Below, piece after piece: positions 62,423 through 64,000 of a DNA stretch of 64,000 nucleotides (its first letter is position 1; each line of letters starts with the position of its first letter). Origin of the DNA: Candidatus Kryptoniota bacterium (GTDB taxonomy: Bacteria; Bacteroidota; Ignavibacteria; Kryptoniales; JAKASW01); assembly GCA_036567965.1 (NCBI GenBank), contig DATCTN010000031.1, positions 1 to 64,000 of the forward strand. The letters are read 5' to 3'. Under the pieces are notes generated by a model, which saw only the letters and a list, made by a program, of their open reading frames with translations, did not search any database and was not told where the DNA came from. Both the position numbers and the translations under genes were made by a program.

Positions 62423-64000
62423 TTATCTTATTCCCGTCACTGGAAAGTCGACGGGATACTCGATTGAGAAAGCGAGTCTCAATTCTCTTTTTTCCTGCGG
62501 CTTGAGATTCAAATTCCACGTGACGACGCCCTGTTCGTCCGGTTTGATCTGCGAAGGATCTGGAGACTCCACTTCGACCACAACCTTTTCGTCATTCGGT
62601 ACCGGGATCTGGTCCTTCACAGCGAGATCGATCGGGACTTTCTTCTCATTCTCCACCGTGATGAGATACTCGAAAGATCTTTTTGTCTTTTTGGTAAGAA
62701 GTCCGGTGGACTCGGTGAAGTCTCGCACCAACTTTCTGTCGACTTTCACACCGGCGTCGGTCCCGAGGTATGAGCTGAATTCCTCGTTCGGAAAAACCGC
62801 TTTCATCGTCGTCGTCGCTACGAAGGAATTATCGAGAAACACGCTTGCAGTCCCGACGAGGAACGGATATTCCGTCGTGTTCTCGGCGCTCGCCGTAAGA
62901 TATGTGTCGCCTGAGAGTTTCGGAACGGAAGTGTACGATAACTTCACGGCTATATTTGCCATAGCGATTGTAACCTTGTGCGGATTGTTATCGCTCGGAA
63001 TGTCTGCCGGTGCAGCGATCGTGAACGTTGCGGAACTGATCCGGCTCTCAACAACCGAAGCGGGGACGGCGACGGCTGACACCGCAGAAGTCCAAGCTTT
63101 CTCAATCGTTGGTCGCTCAGATGTGATATACACTGCGCTTGCTTGAACGGTGGACTGACCGAGCATGTAGTCGGATCTGACGCCTGAAGATGAGTTCACT
63201 TCAAAACTTGGCGATGTGATCTGGTTGTAACCGACGTAAGTCACCCTTGCTTCATATGTCCCGCTTGGCACCCGGGAGATCAAATACTCGCCGTTGAGAT
63301 CGGTCGATGCGCCGAGATATGTGCCGAGAAGCGAGACCGTAGCTCCAACCAGAGGTTCTCCGGTTTCTCTGTCGAAGACACGCCCCCGAACGGAATTTCC
63401 AAGACCCTGCTCCCAGTGGATGGGGACCGCAATCGACATTTCGGTTTTCTTATAATCTTCCACAAGACCCTGCTGCATCCCGAGAGCGGGCGCAGGTGTC
63501 AACTTCTGGTACGCACCGATCTGCCACGGCGCCAAGTCGGGAGGTGCTCCGATCACGGATGGCTGAGCTGTCGAAAGAGTCACGGCAACTCCGAGCCAGT
63601 CTTCACCCGTCACCTGCCGGACCATTCCGGAATAAGTGACCGAGATTTCCTTTTCTCCTGTTGCAGCGCGCACCTCGTAGATCGGCGTCCAGCTAGCGCC
63701 GCCGAGGAGATATGAAAGCTCCAGCGTCGAAGTCCCCGCTTTGTCCGACGAAAGAGTTACGATCACATGCTTCTCAGATCTGCGGGGATATCCCTGTGTC
63801 TGCCTGATTTCTGATTGTATCGATCCGATCCTGCTCCTGGTGTCCCTGAGCTTGGAGTCCGTTTCGAGAGTTGCGTCATTAATTTCGTTCATGTTCTTTT
63901 CAAGGAATCCGACCATCTTTCCCCAGTCATCGAACGAGCTCTTCGTTGCACCGCTCGCCGCGCTTCGTGCAAAGTAAATCCTTAATGAATCGATGAAGTT
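62423..64000 (-). CDS. DUF4139 protein with inserted carboxypeptidase-regulatory-like domain (N-terminus outside window)
   Basis: The frame stays open past the ATG at 63916 to the window end (SLRIYFARSAASGATKSSFD), so the N-terminus is outside. The visible part, about 525 residues, has a coiled-coil segment, then DUF4139 sequence (ASWTPIYEVRAATGEKEISV, QVTGEDWLGVAVTLSTAQPS). A carboxypeptidase-regulatory-like beta-sandwich (VRGRVFDRETGEPLVGATVS, STDLNGEYLISRVPSGTYEA) and a plug-like remnant (VQASAVYITSERPTIEK) are inserted before the rest of DUF4139 (GTDAGVKVDRKLVRDF). Related MuiA-type proteins are periplasmic or surface-linked; function is uncertain. Confidence 0.75.
   Translation of the reverse strand, partial: NFIDSLRIYFARSAASGATKSSFDDWGKMVGFLEKNMNEINDATLETDSKLRDTRSRIGSIQSEIRQTQGYPRRSEKHVIVTLSSDKAGTSTLELSYLLGGASWTPIYEVRAATGEKEISVTYSGMVRQVTGEDWLGVAVTLSTAQPSVIGAPPDLAPWQIGAYQKLTPAPALGMQQGLVEDYKKTEMSIAVPIHWEQGLGNSVRGRVFDRETGEPLVGATVSLLGTYLGASTDLNGEYLISRVPSGTYEARVTYVGYNQITSPSFEVNSSSGVRSDYMLGQSTVQASAVYITSERPTIEKAWTSAVSAVAVPASVVESRISSATFTIAAPADIPSDNNPHKVTIAMANIAVKLSYTSVPKLSGDTYLTASAENTTEYPFLVGTASVFLDNSFVATTTMKAVFPNEEFSSYLGTDAGVKVDRKLVRDFTESTGLLTKKTKRSFEYLITVENEKKVPIDLAVKDQIPVPNDEKVVVEVESPDPSQIKPDEQGVVTWNLNLKPQEKRELRLAFSIEYPVDFPVTGIR

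Noticed and set aside
1-64000. CRISPR arrays
   Set aside because: No set of regularly spaced identical repeats was found; the only tandem repeats are short heptamers at 36235.
1-64000. tRNA and rRNA genes
   Set aside because: I looked in the longer gaps for acceptor and T-loop patterns and found none that folds; no rRNA-like sequence was seen. A dedicated scan could still find one.

Overview
The window looks like chromosomal DNA from a free-living member of the Bacteroidota/Chlorobiota-Ignavibacteriota-Kryptoniota (FCB) group. The evidence is a long secreted protein ending in a type IX secretion sorting domain (40120..42990), a DUF3276/PUR-type small protein, an UpxY-type NusG paralogue, a DUF4139 protein carrying a carboxypeptidase-regulatory-like insert, and many secreted or outer-membrane proteins. 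GC is moderate, by eye about 50%, with lower-GC patches at roughly 0-13 kb and 50-53 kb. Species and even phylum are inferences.

Region by region: (1) 0-9 kb is a sugar/nucleoside utilisation locus: nucleoside hydrolase (cut by the window start), a secreted TIM-barrel-like protein, ribokinase, a ten-helix DMT-type permease, another secreted putative glycosidase, an 64-codon stump of a GH106-like enzyme, a uroporphyrinogen-decarboxylase-like protein and an L-arabinose/L-fucose isomerase-family protein. (2) 9-13.4 kb is a decaying accessory stretch: an intact UpxY/NusG-like antiterminator, two broken IS3-type transposase OrfA remnants, and a second UpxY copy killed by a Trp-to-stop change. (3) 13.4-21.4 kb is a nitrogen-metabolism module: tiny coupled leader ORF, porin, APC amino-acid permease, PP2C phosphatase, glutamine synthetase, Ser/Thr kinase, second glutamine synthetase. 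(4) 21.6-29.5 kb, minus strand: a hybrid sensor kinase with a haem-c motif in its sensor region, type II NADH dehydrogenase, an RsbRD-like protein, IlvD and a small membrane protein. (5) 29.6-40 kb: polysaccharide-export protein, YncE-like propeller, DUF3276, SSB, methylmalonyl-CoA epimerase, UvrC, then a compact SCO1-PCuAC-TrpF-DinB run and a dihaem cytochrome. (6) 40-49.8 kb: T9SS-sorted surface propeller protein, a broken Reg_prop sensor fragment, and a TolC-MFP-RND efflux operon followed by a PII-like protein. (7) 50.1-53.0 kb: an AT-richer three-gene cassette (sce7726-like PD-(D/E)XK protein, sce7725-like protein, RES-domain protein), the best candidate for an undescribed defence or toxin system. 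(8) 53.3-64 kb: membrane protein plus excisionase-type HTH protein, LolA-like protein, DUF4380 protein, a frameshifted PH-domain-like membrane protein, a lipoprotein, DUF3795, another secreted TIM-barrel-like protein, an Asp/Glu racemase, an outer-membrane protein and a DUF4139 protein running off the window end.

No rRNA, tRNA or CRISPR array was recognised. All identifications come from reading the translated sequence, without database searches.
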